Assembly: GCA_017561885.1 (NCBI GenBank)
Contig: JAFZBF010000034.1
Span: forward strand, 1-60,129
Direction of reading: 5' to 3'
Length of the DNA stretch: 60,129 nucleotides
From: Bacteroidales bacterium
GTDB taxonomy: Bacteria > Bacteroidota > Bacteroidia > Bacteroidales > UBA932
The notes below the pieces were generated by a model, which saw nothing but the letters and a program-made list of their open reading frames with translations, was not told the DNA's origin and ran no database searches. How positions within the stretch are numbered: position 1 is the first letter of the stretch; every line of letters begins with the position of its first letter. The position numbers were made by a program, and so were the translations under genes. Of the stretch, positions 19,623 to 27,181 are shown piece by piece.

Positions 19623-20495
19623 TCAGGCAACTTTCTTTTTTGCGACCCTGAGCTTTGCGCTGCGGGCGCGGGTGTTCTGTGCTATTTCTTCTTCGGTGGG
19701 AAGGACGGGCTTGCGGACGACCTTTTCCAGGATCCCTTCGCTGACACTGTCCCTTATGGCATTCTTGACAATCCTGTCTTCGAGGGAATGATAGGTTATC
19801 ACCGCAAGTATGCCACCCTCCTTGAGCGACTTGACGGCCATCGGCATAAACTTCTCCAGGGAGGCCATCTCGTCGTTCACCTCGATCCTGAGCGCCTGAT
19901 ATACTTTCGCAAGAAACTTGTGCTCAGAATACTTGGGCAACACCGTCTCCAGGGCGCTGCCCAGTTCCGAGGTCGTGCGAATAGGGGAGATCTCCCTCTT
20001 CCTGCATATCAGCTCAGCTATCTTCCTGCTGTGCTCCACCTCCCCGTAAACCCGGAATATGCGTTCCAGGTCTTCGCAACTATAACTATTCAATACATGT
20101 CTTGCATCTTTGGACGCCTGCGGGTTCATCCTCATGTCGAGATCCGCGTCGAACCTGAACGAAAAACCTCTCTCTTCGGTATCGAACTGGTGTGACGACA
20201 CTCCAAGGTCGGCCAGAATTCCGTCGACCGCATCGTAGCCTTCGTATCGGATGAAATTGTGGATGAAACGGAAATTGCCGTGAACTGCCGTCACCCTTAT
20301 GTCGTCAGGAACGTTGGCAAGCGCGTCTGCGTCCCTGTCTATCGCTATCAGCCGGCCCTCGCTTCCAAGCCGGGCCAGAATGCCGGCGCTGTGCCCGCCT
20401 CCGCCGAAAGTCGCATCTACATATACACCTGAGGGATTGATGCAGAGGGCTGATACACTCTCTTGCAACAGAACCGGTGTATGATAGACGGACAT
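19623..20495 (-). CDS. rsmH: 16S rRNA (cytosine-1402-N4) methyltransferase
   Basis: 290 residues. RsmH (MraW) methylates N4 of C1402 in the 30S P site. The SAM motif VDATFGGGGHSAGIL and the downstream MRMNPQA and ITYHSLEDRIVK motifs are diagnostic. It lies between mraZ (16 bases upstream) and ftsL (two bases downstream). Confidence 0.96.
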   Translation of the reverse strand: MSVYHTPVLLQESVSALCINPSGVYVDATFGGGGHSAGILARLGSEGRLIAIDRDADALANVPDDIRVTAVHGNFRFIHNFIRYEGYDAVDGILADLGVSSHQFDTEERGFSFRFDADLDMRMNPQASKDARHVLNSYSCEDLERIFRVYGEVEHSRKIAELICRKREISPIRTTSELGSALETVLPKYSEHKFLAKVYQALRIEVNDEMASLEKFMPMAVKSLKEGGILAVITYHSLEDRIVKNAIRDSVSEGILEKVVRKPVLPTEEEIAQNTRARSAKLRVAKKKVA

Positions 20496-20511
20496 ATCTG
20501 CCTCCTTGATT

Positions 20512-20958
20512 CTAACCTAGAATCTTCTGGGCCAGATCAACGAATTCGCTCTCGGGAATCTTTCCGGCCTCGTTCTTTTCCTTGGCCCAAATCTCGATCT
20601 TGAAATCTTTCCCCGAGAAAACCACTTCTTTCTGGATTCCGACGGAATCAAGCAGCTCTTTGGGAATTGTGATGCGCCCGTATTGCTCGTCAGGAACAAC
20701 AAGTGCGCGATCTCTCATATATGCTCTCCAGAAACGGTCATGCTCTTTGTTGAACAGATTCAGGCGGCTTCTGACCTCCTGAGAGTCGCGCTCCCACTCG
20801 GAATACGCGAACATCTCGAGGCAGTCAGCAAACAGGCTCTTTTTAACGACGAATCCTTGCTTGAGGGTATCGGCACAAAGATCCTTGAAGGCAGCGGGAA
20901 AAACCAACCTCCCCCTGTCATCCACTTTCGCTTTGTATTCGCCGATAAAACTAGCCAT
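20512..20958 (-). CDS. mraZ: Transcriptional regulator MraZ
   Basis: 148 residues with two SpoVT/AbrB-like half domains, seen at VDDRGRLVFPAAFKD and QYGRITIPKELL. MraZ forms a ring and represses the dcw operon by binding short direct repeats in its own promoter. I chose the ATG at 20958, which gives the family start MASFIGEYKAKVDDRG. The ATG at 21024 lies upstream of the promoter element and would add unrelated residues. It is the first gene of the 16-gene operon and faces repeats of the expected kind at 21005-21039. Confidence 0.94.
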   Translation of the reverse strand: MASFIGEYKAKVDDRGRLVFPAAFKDLCADTLKQGFVVKKSLFADCLEMFAYSEWERDSQEVRSRLNLFNKEHDRFWRAYMRDRALVVPDEQYGRITIPKELLDSVGIQKEVVFSGKDFKIEIWAKEKNEAGKIPESEFVDLAQKILG

Positions 20959-20985
20959 AAACAGTATAGTGAGTAATGTGTAATG

Positions 20986-20993
20986 CAAAAGTA
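20986..20993 (-). promoter_or_regulatory. -7 promoter element of the mraZ/dcw operon
   Basis: TACTTTTG on the minus strand, a full match to TAnnTTTG. It lies 27 bases before the mraZ start and next to the phased repeats at 21005-21039. Confidence 0.65.
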
Positions 20994-21004
20994 TAAAATA
21001 ATTT

Positions 21005-21039
21005 TCCATTCTTTTACATTTCATTCCATTTTTTTACAC
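21005..21039 (-). promoter_or_regulatory. Putative MraZ operator: four short repeats with 10-bp spacing
   Basis: On the minus strand, five-base boxes GTGTA (21035-21039), ATGGA (21025-21029), ATGTA (21015-21019) and ATGGA (21005-21009) recur exactly every 10 bases, separated by five A-rich bases. This matches the known architecture of MraZ boxes (TGG- or GTG-type 5-mers with 5-base spacers). They end 11 bases upstream of the -7 element and cover the -33 region, a good place for a repressor. Confidence 0.6.
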
Positions 21040-21057
21040 AAATTTATCAACAAATTA

Positions 21058-21065
21058 TAACTTTG
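21058..21065 (+). promoter_or_regulatory. -7 promoter element for the M23 peptidase gene
   Basis: TAACTTTG, a full match to TAnnTTTG, only five bases before the ATG at 21071. The transcription start should fall at or next to the start codon, suggesting a leaderless mRNA. Confidence 0.55.
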
Positions 21066-21070
21066 TCAGC

Positions 21071-22351
21071 ATGATGAAGTACTTGAAAAAAACAGCTCTG
21101 CTCCTTACGGTCTTTCTGATTGCCTCCTGCAGCCGGGAAACCTCTCAGCAGCAGGCAGTCCAGGGACTGCTTACCGTCGTTGACGACAGCCTTGCATATG
21201 AACACGGGATACCTGTGGACCTATATTCCACGGAGGAGGGTAGCATTGGAAAGGGAGATGTTTTTTCTACCATTCTCGAACGCCTGGGAGTACCTCAGCA
21301 GAAAGCATATCAGCTTGCAGAAAATTCAAAGGATGTATTCGACGTCCGTAATTTGCAGGTGGGCCGCGGATATCACGCCTATTTCGACACTACAGGTGAA
21401 CTGGCATATCTGGTCTATGAGGCGACCGACCGCAAGAGCGTGATCTTCTCCCTGGTGGACACCCTGAGCGCGACCGTCGACGAGAAGGATATTACAGTCA
21501 ATACCAGATATACGGAGGTGGAAATCCAGAACTCCCTCTGGGCAGACACCCAGAATGCCGGCGCTTCGCCGCTGCTGGCCCTCAAGCTGTCCGACATCTA
21601 TGCCTGGACCATCAATTTCTTCGGCCTGCAGAAGGGCGATTCCTTCAAGGCTGTCTATGACGAATATGAATGCGACGGCAAGTTCATGGATATCGGCAAC
21701 ATCTATTACGTTGACTTCTATCACGCCGGCAAGAACTTCGAATCATACTACTTCGAGAACGGCAACGAGTCCGGAGACAAATACTGGAGCGGAGACGGAG
21801 AAAGCCTGCGCAAGGCCTTCCTCAAGGCTCCTCTGAAATACTCCCGCATCAGTTCTGGGTTTTCGTACGCCCGCAGGCATCCCATCACCCATCAGGTTAA
21901 GGCGCACACCGGAGTCGACTATGCGGCGCCCAAGGGAACCCCGGTAATGTCTATCGGGGACGGGGTAGTGACATCTGTGAAATATGAGGGGGCAGGCGGC
22001 AATACCGTCCGCATCACCCACAACTCAGTCTACAAGACTGCATATCTGCATCTTTCCAAATACGGTCCCGGAATCAAGGCCGGAACGAGGGTGTCCCAGG
22101 GACAGGTGATCGGATACGTCGGTTCTACCGGCAGTTCCACCGGACCCCATCTGGATTTCCGAGTATGGAAGAACGGCACTCCGATCAATCCCGTGACTAT
22201 GGATTCGCCGCCTGCAGACCCTGTGCCTGCCGACAAGATGCCTGCGTTCGAGGCTGCAAAGGCAAGCGCTCTTGCAAAGAGAGATTCTATCGTGATGTAC
22301 AGGCTGTACGAGCAGCTTGTCCTCAACCCGCTCAGGACAGCTTGCGAATGA
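21071..22351 (+). CDS. M23-family (LytM) peptidoglycan endopeptidase, lipoprotein
   Basis: 426 residues. The signal peptide ends in a lipobox (FLIASC, Cys20), so the protein is probably anchored to a membrane facing the periplasm. An N-terminal half with OapA/LysM-like features precedes the LytM domain (about 255-380). Zinc-site motifs are His279 and Asp283 (HTGVD), His327 (AYLHLS) and GPHLD at 358-362. In the classical family the last motif is HxH; here it is HxD, so Asp362 stands where a zinc-binding histidine is expected. Family members cut peptide cross-links of peptidoglycan. It converges on the O-methyltransferase gene with a 20-base overlap of 3' ends. Confidence 0.9.
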   Translation: MMKYLKKTALLLTVFLIASCSRETSQQQAVQGLLTVVDDSLAYEHGIPVDLYSTEEGSIGKGDVFSTILERLGVPQQKAYQLAENSKDVFDVRNLQVGRGYHAYFDTTGELAYLVYEATDRKSVIFSLVDTLSATVDEKDITVNTRYTEVEIQNSLWADTQNAGASPLLALKLSDIYAWTINFFGLQKGDSFKAVYDEYECDGKFMDIGNIYYVDFYHAGKNFESYYFENGNESGDKYWSGDGESLRKAFLKAPLKYSRISSGFSYARRHPITHQVKAHTGVDYAAPKGTPVMSIGDGVVTSVKYEGAGGNTVRITHNSVYKTAYLHLSKYGPGIKAGTRVSQGQVIGYVGSTGSSTGPHLDFRVWKNGTPINPVTMDSPPADPVPADKMPAFEAAKASALAKRDSIVMYRLYEQLVLNPLRTACE

Positions 22352-22961
22352 TGCTGAGCCCGTCACGTACGGGCAGTATGAAATTCTCCACCCTCGGATC
22401 TGCTGCGACAAGGTCGTTGAATGCCGCTATCCCACGGGTCTGGCCGTCTTCCGGCACAGGCTCCTGAAACACCTTGCCGTCCCACAGCACGTTGTCAGCC
22501 ACTATCAGCCCGCCGGGGACTACTTTGTCGAACACCAGCCTGTAGTATTCCGGATACTCCCGCTTGTTGGCATCGATATACACCAGGTCGAACAAGCAGT
22601 CGAGCTCAGGGATGATTTTCTTGGCGTCGCCGATATGGAGCTGCACACGGTCGGTGATTCCGGCCCTGCCGTAAGCTTCCCTGATAAGGTCTTCCAGCTC
22701 GTCGTTGATCTCGACGGCGTGGATTACGCCGCCTTCTGCAAGCCCCTTTGCCAGACAGATGGTCGAATATCCGGTGAAAACGCCGAGCTCCAGGATGTTC
22801 ATCGGCCTTGCCAGTTCTGAAATCAGGGAAAGCAGGCTGCCCACTTCGTGCCCGCTCAGCATCCGGGCATGATTGGTGCGGATGTGGGTCTCCCTTTCGA
22901 GCCATTGGAGAGCATCGGATGCGGGAGTGGAGTGAGTCCTCAGATAATCTTTCTCTGTCAT
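22332..22961 (-). CDS. Class I SAM-dependent O-methyltransferase
   Basis: 209 residues of the catechol/caffeoyl-CoA O-methyltransferase family. The SAM site is ILELGVFTGYSTICLA, with an acidic residue after it (AVEIND) and the metal/substrate motif DLVYIDANKREYPEYY. Bacterial members often act on small phenols or on the hydroxyuridine of tRNA (TrmR-like), and I cannot tell which applies. It overlaps the M16 peptidase stop by four bases, so the two are co-transcribed. Confidence 0.88.
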   Translation of the reverse strand: MTEKDYLRTHSTPASDALQWLERETHIRTNHARMLSGHEVGSLLSLISELARPMNILELGVFTGYSTICLAKGLAEGGVIHAVEINDELEDLIREAYGRAGITDRVQLHIGDAKKIIPELDCLFDLVYIDANKREYPEYYRLVFDKVVPGGLIVADNVLWDGKVFQEPVPEDGQTRGIAAFNDLVAADPRVENFILPVRDGLSIIRKLS

Positions 22962-24196
22962 CGGTATATCAGGAATGAAAGTTTGTCTTCTGCAAAGACT
23001 TCGTTGGCTATCGCCTGAAGCTCTTCTGAAGTAATGGCTTCGACGCGGCTGCGTACCTGTGCATCGCTCATATAGTCGCCGAAGTTGAGCAGGCTTCTGC
23101 CGATGGCAAGGGCCTGGGCCTCACCGTTCTCCGATGATATGGCGTTCTGGGCCAGAAGCTGTTTCTTGGCGTATCTCAGGGCAGTGCTGCTGAGGGGTGT
23201 GGAACGCAGCCTGGCAAGTTCGCCGAGAACCAGCTGGATGCACTTGTCCACATTCTCTTTCTCGCAGCCGAAATAGAACAGCACGCAGCCTATGCGCGAA
23301 TATGGAGTATAGGTTGCTTCGATGTTGTACACCAGGGCCTTGCGCTCCCTGAGCAGGCTGTTCAGCCTCGAGTTGCAGGAAGGGCCTCCGAGGATGTTCA
23401 TCAGCAGCACGAGGGCGATGCGGCGGCTGTCGTACAAAGAATAGGCTGGAGCTCCTATGATGCAGTTGCTCTGGTGGTGTTTCTTGTTCTCGTCCCTGCG
23501 GAATACGTTTACCTTGACTTCGGGCGCCTCTACCGGCTTCGCGTCGCTGTCGGAGGGCGCATATTTCAGCATATGCTTCTCCACGGCATCGGCGATCTTT
23601 CCGAACTCGAAATCACCCACTACGGTAAAACTCATATTGCAAGGCTGGAAGCAGGCCTTCGTGAAATTGTGAAGGTCGTCGGATGTGATGCGTTTCAGAG
23701 TCCTGGCAGTGCCGAGGATGTGGCGTGAAATAGGGCTTCCTTCATACAGGAACTTCTCGAAATCGTCGAATATGTAGTCGGAAGGGGAATCCTTGTAGAG
23801 ATTGATCTCGTCAACTACCACGCTTTTTTCCTTCTCCAGCTCTTTCGCGGAGAAGACCGAGTCGAAAGCAAGCTCGAAAAGCAGGTCGATGGCCTTGAGC
23901 ACGTCTTCCTTGAGGGTGGTGGAATAGAGGACTATCTCTTCTTTGGTGGTGTAGGCGTTCAGTTCGCCGCCGAGCCTCTCAAGCCTGTCGTTGATGGAGG
24001 TGGAACTTCGGCGGGAAGTGCCTTTGAAAAGCATATGCTCGGTGAGGTGGGCCAGTCCGCCAAGCGCCTCGGGTTCGACTGATGTGCCGCAGCGGATGCT
24101 GAGCGCGCAGTATGCCACCTGGGAGTTGCTGCGCTTGAGCGCGAACCGCATTCCGTTCGAAAAAGTCCTTATTTCCTTGCCTTCATTTTTTGCCAT
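22958..24196 (-). CDS. M16-family zinc metallopeptidase (pitrilysin/processing-peptidase type)
   Basis: 412 residues. The inverted zinc motif HLTEH (His50, Glu53, His54) is followed at the expected distance by an acidic helix (KSVVVDEINLYKD) that supplies the third ligand, so this is the catalytically competent single-length type. There is no signal peptide, suggesting a cytoplasmic protein. Related short M16 enzymes degrade peptides. It is divergent from dnaX, with a TAnnTTTG element eight bases from its start. Confidence 0.92.
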   Translation of the reverse strand: MAKNEGKEIRTFSNGMRFALKRSNSQVAYCALSIRCGTSVEPEALGGLAHLTEHMLFKGTSRRSSTSINDRLERLGGELNAYTTKEEIVLYSTTLKEDVLKAIDLLFELAFDSVFSAKELEKEKSVVVDEINLYKDSPSDYIFDDFEKFLYEGSPISRHILGTARTLKRITSDDLHNFTKACFQPCNMSFTVVGDFEFGKIADAVEKHMLKYAPSDSDAKPVEAPEVKVNVFRRDENKKHHQSNCIIGAPAYSLYDSRRIALVLLMNILGGPSCNSRLNSLLRERKALVYNIEATYTPYSRIGCVLFYFGCEKENVDKCIQLVLGELARLRSTPLSSTALRYAKKQLLAQNAISSENGEAQALAIGRSLLNFGDYMSDAQVRSRVEAITSEELQAIANEVFAEDKLSFLIYR

Positions 24197-24204
24197 AACG
24201 GCAG

Positions 24205-24212
24205 CAAAATTA
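24205..24212 (-). promoter_or_regulatory. -7 promoter element for the M16 peptidase/O-methyltransferase unit
   Basis: TAATTTTG on the minus strand, a full TAnnTTTG match, eight bases before the ATG at 24196. It shares a 54-base divergent gap with the dnaX promoter. Confidence 0.55.
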
Positions 24213-24237
24213 GATAAAAGATTTGAGTAAAAGTTCG

Positions 24238-24245
24238 TATATTTG
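24238..24245 (+). promoter_or_regulatory. -7 promoter element for dnaX
   Basis: TATATTTG, a full TAnnTTTG match, five bases before the dnaX ATG at 24251, again suggesting a leaderless or nearly leaderless transcript. Confidence 0.55.
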
Positions 24246-24250
24246 TCATT

Positions 24251-25981
24251 ATGCCGCAGTTCATCGTTTCAGCAAGAAAATATCGCCCTTCCAGCTTCGG
24301 AGGGCTCATCGGACAGGACAATATAGCCAGGACTCTGAAGAATTCCATCTTGACGGGGCAGCTGGCCCATTCTTACCTTTTCTGCGGGCCGCGCGGAGTG
24401 GGCAAGACCAGTACTGCCCGTATTTTCGCTAAAACCATCAACTGCAGCAACCCCGGTCCGGATATGGAGCCTTGCGGCGAGTGCGAATCCTGCCGCTCCT
24501 TCGCAGAGGGGCGTTCGTACTGCATACACGAACTTGACGCCGCCAGCAACAACTCCGTCGACGACATCCGCAACCTCACCGACCAGGTCCGCATACCGCC
24601 GCAGGTGGGCCGATACAGCGTCTATATCATAGACGAGGTCCATATGCTCAGCCAGGCGGCTTTCAATGCTTTTCTCAAGACTCTCGAGGAACCCCCGGCA
24701 CACGCCATCTTCATCCTCGCCACGACTGAGAAGCACAAGATCCTTCCGACCATCCTGTCCCGCTGCCAGACCTACGATTTCAACCGTATCTCGGTTTCGG
24801 ATATGGTGCGCAATATGAAGGACATTGCCGCAGCCGAGAACATCAACATCAGCGACGATGCCCTGCACATCATAGCGCAGAAGGCGGACGGCGCGATGCG
24901 CGACGCACTTACCCTGTTCGACCAGACAGTCGCCTTCTGCGGCACCGACATTACATACGATATGGTGATCAAGAACCTGAACGTCCTTGATTACGAATAT
25001 TATTTCAGGCTTACAGACTATTTCCTTGCCGGAGACTATCCTTCCTGCCTGCTTCTCTTTGACGAGATCCTGTCGAAAGGGTTCAACGCCCTTCATTTCA
25101 TCTCGGGACTGAGCACTCACTTCAGGGATCTGATAGTGTGCTGCAACAACGCATCCAGAGCGTTGGCCGAACTGGCTCCGAGCATAGTCGCGAAATACGA
25201 TGAATACAGCCGCAAGTGCAGCATAAAGTTCCTTTATGAAGCCCTTGGCATCACTACTTCCTGCGAGACTGCCTACAAGGCAAGCGGCAACGGCCGTCTG
25301 CTGATAGAATTCTCGCTGATGAAGCTTTGTGCCCTGCGAGGCGAGCTTCCGCAGGGAGACCTTCAGGGCGCGGCTCCGGCCGCTGTTGCTGCTCCCGTTG
25401 CCACTCCCGCTCCCGCTGCAGTTCCGGCTGCGGCTCCTGCACCTGCTGTCGCACCTGCCGCCGCTCCTGCGGCTGAAAAGAGTTCCCTGTCGATTTCCAA
25501 CCTTCTGAAAAAGGCGATGGAGGCCGAGAAAGCTTCCGCACCTGAGCCCGAGCCCGTGATAGAACTGCTTGACGACATCACCGAGGATGCCGGCGAGCCT
25601 GCCGGAATCGTCGAAATCAGCGAAGAAAGGCTTGCCGAAGCCTGGAAGAAGGTGACCGACAACATATCCAATCCACGTGTGCGCTCCGGCCTCTGTAAGT
25701 TCAGTCCCGTGTACGACAAGGAGACCGATACGGTTACCCAGTATGTGCTGAATGCCGCCCAGAAAGACTGGATAGAGAAAAATCTGATAGTCCAGCTGCA
25801 GTCTGACCTGCAGAAGGCACTCGAAAACAATGACATCGCCCTGAAAGTGGATTTCAAGGAAAATGTATCGGCCGGTGATTCGCGCAGGCCGTATACCACC
25901 CGTGAAGTGGCCGAGGCGATGCGCTCGAAGAACAAGGACCTGGCCCAGATGGAAATGGACCTCGACCTGGAAATCAAATAA
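24251..25981 (+). CDS. dnaX: DNA polymerase III subunit gamma/tau
   Basis: 576 residues. DnaX is the motor of the clamp loader and, as tau, holds polymerase cores together. The AAA+ domain shows Walker [11 protein letters not shown] (46-55), four zinc cysteines (65, 75, 78, 81), Walker [10 protein letters not shown] and sensor-1 LATTEKHKI. After the clamp-loader domain comes an Ala/Pro-rich flexible linker of about 40 residues (near 375-412) and a tau-like C-terminal domain. It starts a three-gene unit with lptB and mscL. I did not find an obvious frameshift site that would generate gamma. Confidence 0.96.
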   Translation: MPQFIVSARKYRPSSFGGLIGQDNIARTLKNSILTGQLAHSYLFCGPRGVGKTSTARIFAKTINCSNPGPDMEPCGECESCRSFAEGRSYCIHELDAASNNSVDDIRNLTDQVRIPPQVGRYSVYIIDEVHMLSQAAFNAFLKTLEEPPAHAIFILATTEKHKILPTILSRCQTYDFNRISVSDMVRNMKDIAAAENINISDDALHIIAQKADGAMRDALTLFDQTVAFCGTDITYDMVIKNLNVLDYEYYFRLTDYFLAGDYPSCLLLFDEILSKGFNALHFISGLSTHFRDLIVCCNNASRALAELAPSIVAKYDEYSRKCSIKFLYEALGITTSCETAYKASGNGRLLIEFSLMKLCALRGELPQGDLQGAAPAAVAAPVATPAPAAVPAAAPAPAVAPAAAPAAEKSSLSISNLLKKAMEAEKASAPEPEPVIELLDDITEDAGEPAGIVEISEERLAEAWKKVTDNISNPRVRSGLCKFSPVYDKETDTVTQYVLNAAQKDWIEKNLIVQLQSDLQKALENNDIALKVDFKENVSAGDSRRPYTTREVAEAMRSKNKDLAQMEMDLDLEIK

Positions 25982-25992
25982 CGACAACGCAA

Positions 25993-26760
25993 ATGAAACT
26001 GTTCTGTACCAACCTTGTCAAGAAATACGGCATAAGGACCGTAGTGAAAGGTGTTTCGATCGAGGTGGAACAAGGAGAGATAGTGGGCCTGCTGGGTCCG
26101 AACGGTGCCGGCAAGACCACCAGTTTCTATATGATATCAGGCCTTATCAAGCCCAACGAGGGCAGGATATTCCTGGATGAAGAAGAAATCACAACGCTTC
26201 CTATGTACAAGAGGGCCCAGAAAGGACTGGGCTATCTGGCACAGGAGGCTTCAGTGTTCAGGAAGATGAGCGTGGAAAACAACATTATGTCGGTGATGGA
26301 ATTCAGCGACATGACAAGGGACCAGCGCAAGGCGAGGCTTGAGGAACTGCTCGACGAGTTCGGACTTCAGAAGGTCCGCAAGAGTCTCGGAATCCAGCTG
26401 TCCGGCGGTGAGAGAAGGCGCTGCGAGATTGCCCGCTGCCTCGCCATCGACCCGAAGTTCATCCTGCTGGACGAGCCGTTCGCCGGCGTCGACCCCATAG
26501 CTGTGGAAGACATCCAGCACATCATAGCCAACCTCAAGACCAAGAACATCGGCATCATCATCACCGACCACAACGTCCACGAGACGCTGGCCATCACTGA
26601 CAGGGCCTATCTGCTATATGACGGGTCCATCCTCGAGAGCGGTACTCCCGAACAGCTTGCCGCCAATCCCGAGGTCCGCCGCAAATATCTGGGACAGAAC
26701 TTCGAACTGCGCAAGGCAGTGCTCCATAAACGGACCAACCCTAAAACAACCGATAACTAA
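25993..26760 (+). CDS. lptB: LPS export ABC transporter ATP-binding protein LptB
   Basis: 255 residues. Walker [10 protein letters not shown] (35-43), signature [16 protein letters not shown] and Walker [14 protein letters not shown] are intact. The Q-loop region and the LSGGERRR form are typical of LptB, the ATPase that powers lipopolysaccharide extraction with LptFG. It lies 11 bases after dnaX, and its stop overlaps mscL by one base (TAATG). LptF, LptG and LptC are not in the window. Confidence 0.93.
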   Translation: MKLFCTNLVKKYGIRTVVKGVSIEVEQGEIVGLLGPNGAGKTTSFYMISGLIKPNEGRIFLDEEEITTLPMYKRAQKGLGYLAQEASVFRKMSVENNIMSVMEFSDMTRDQRKARLEELLDEFGLQKVRKSLGIQLSGGERRRCEIARCLAIDPKFILLDEPFAGVDPIAVEDIQHIIANLKTKNIGIIITDHNVHETLAITDRAYLLYDGSILESGTPEQLAANPEVRRKYLGQNFELRKAVLHKRTNPKTTDN

Positions 26761-27164
26761 TGAAAAAGCTTCTTCAGGAATTCAAGACCTTCGCAATGAA
26801 GGGCAACGTGGTCGATATGGCAGTCGGCGTTATCATCGGCGCTGCATTCGGCAAGATCGTGACATCTCTGGTATCTGACATCTTTATGCCGCTTATCGGA
26901 CTCCTCGTGGGTGGAGTGGACTTCACACAGTGGAAGATCGTCCTCTCACAGGCTACTGCAGACAAGGCTGAGGTCGCCATCACCTATGGCAATTTCATCC
27001 AGGTACTGTTCGATTTCATCATCCTTGCATGGGTAATCTTCCTCGTAATCAAGGGCATCAACAAACTCAACGCAAAGAAGGAAGCCGAGAAGGCAGCAGA
27101 ACCTGCTCCTACTCCGGAAGAAATCGTTCTCCTTCGCGAGATCCGCGATTCTCTCAAGAAATAA
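26760..27164 (+). CDS. mscL: Large-conductance mechanosensitive channel
   Basis: 134 residues. The pore helix reads [23 protein letters not shown], split here by family convention into the conserved [14 protein letters not shown] block, and the second membrane helix lies near residues 78-100. The conserved cytoplasmic helix closes the protein. MscL opens on hypo-osmotic shock to release solutes. It is the last gene of the dnaX-lptB-mscL unit and converges on glgB, with 12 bases between stop codons. Confidence 0.95.
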   Translation: MKKLLQEFKTFAMKGNVVDMAVGVIIGAAFGKIVTSLVSDIFMPLIGLLVGGVDFTQWKIVLSQATADKAEVAITYGNFIQVLFDFIILAWVIFLVIKGINKLNAKKEAEKAAEPAPTPEEIVLLREIRDSLKK

Positions 27165-27181
27165 TAAAGCCCTGCTTTATT
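27163..27181. terminator. Small hairpin spanning the convergent mscL and glgB stop codons
   Basis: AATAAAGC (27163-27170) pairs with GCTTTATT (27174-27181) around a 3-base loop. Both stop codons lie inside or next to it. It is AT-rich and has no long T tract, so it is only a possible bidirectional terminator. Confidence 0.4.

Noticed and set aside
20959..21024. 22-residue N-terminal extension of MraZ
   Set aside because: Begins upstream of the promoter element and is unlike MraZ N-termini.
25370..25480. Repetitive GC-rich stretch that could suggest a repeat array
   Set aside because: It encodes the Ala/Pro linker of DnaX in frame; there are no regular spacers, so it is not a CRISPR.
24269..25987. 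572-residue ORF antisense to dnaX
   Set aside because: It mirrors a well-supported DnaX gene and has low-complexity, Gly/Arg/Ser-rich content typical of antisense frames in GC-rich DNA, with no recognisable motif.
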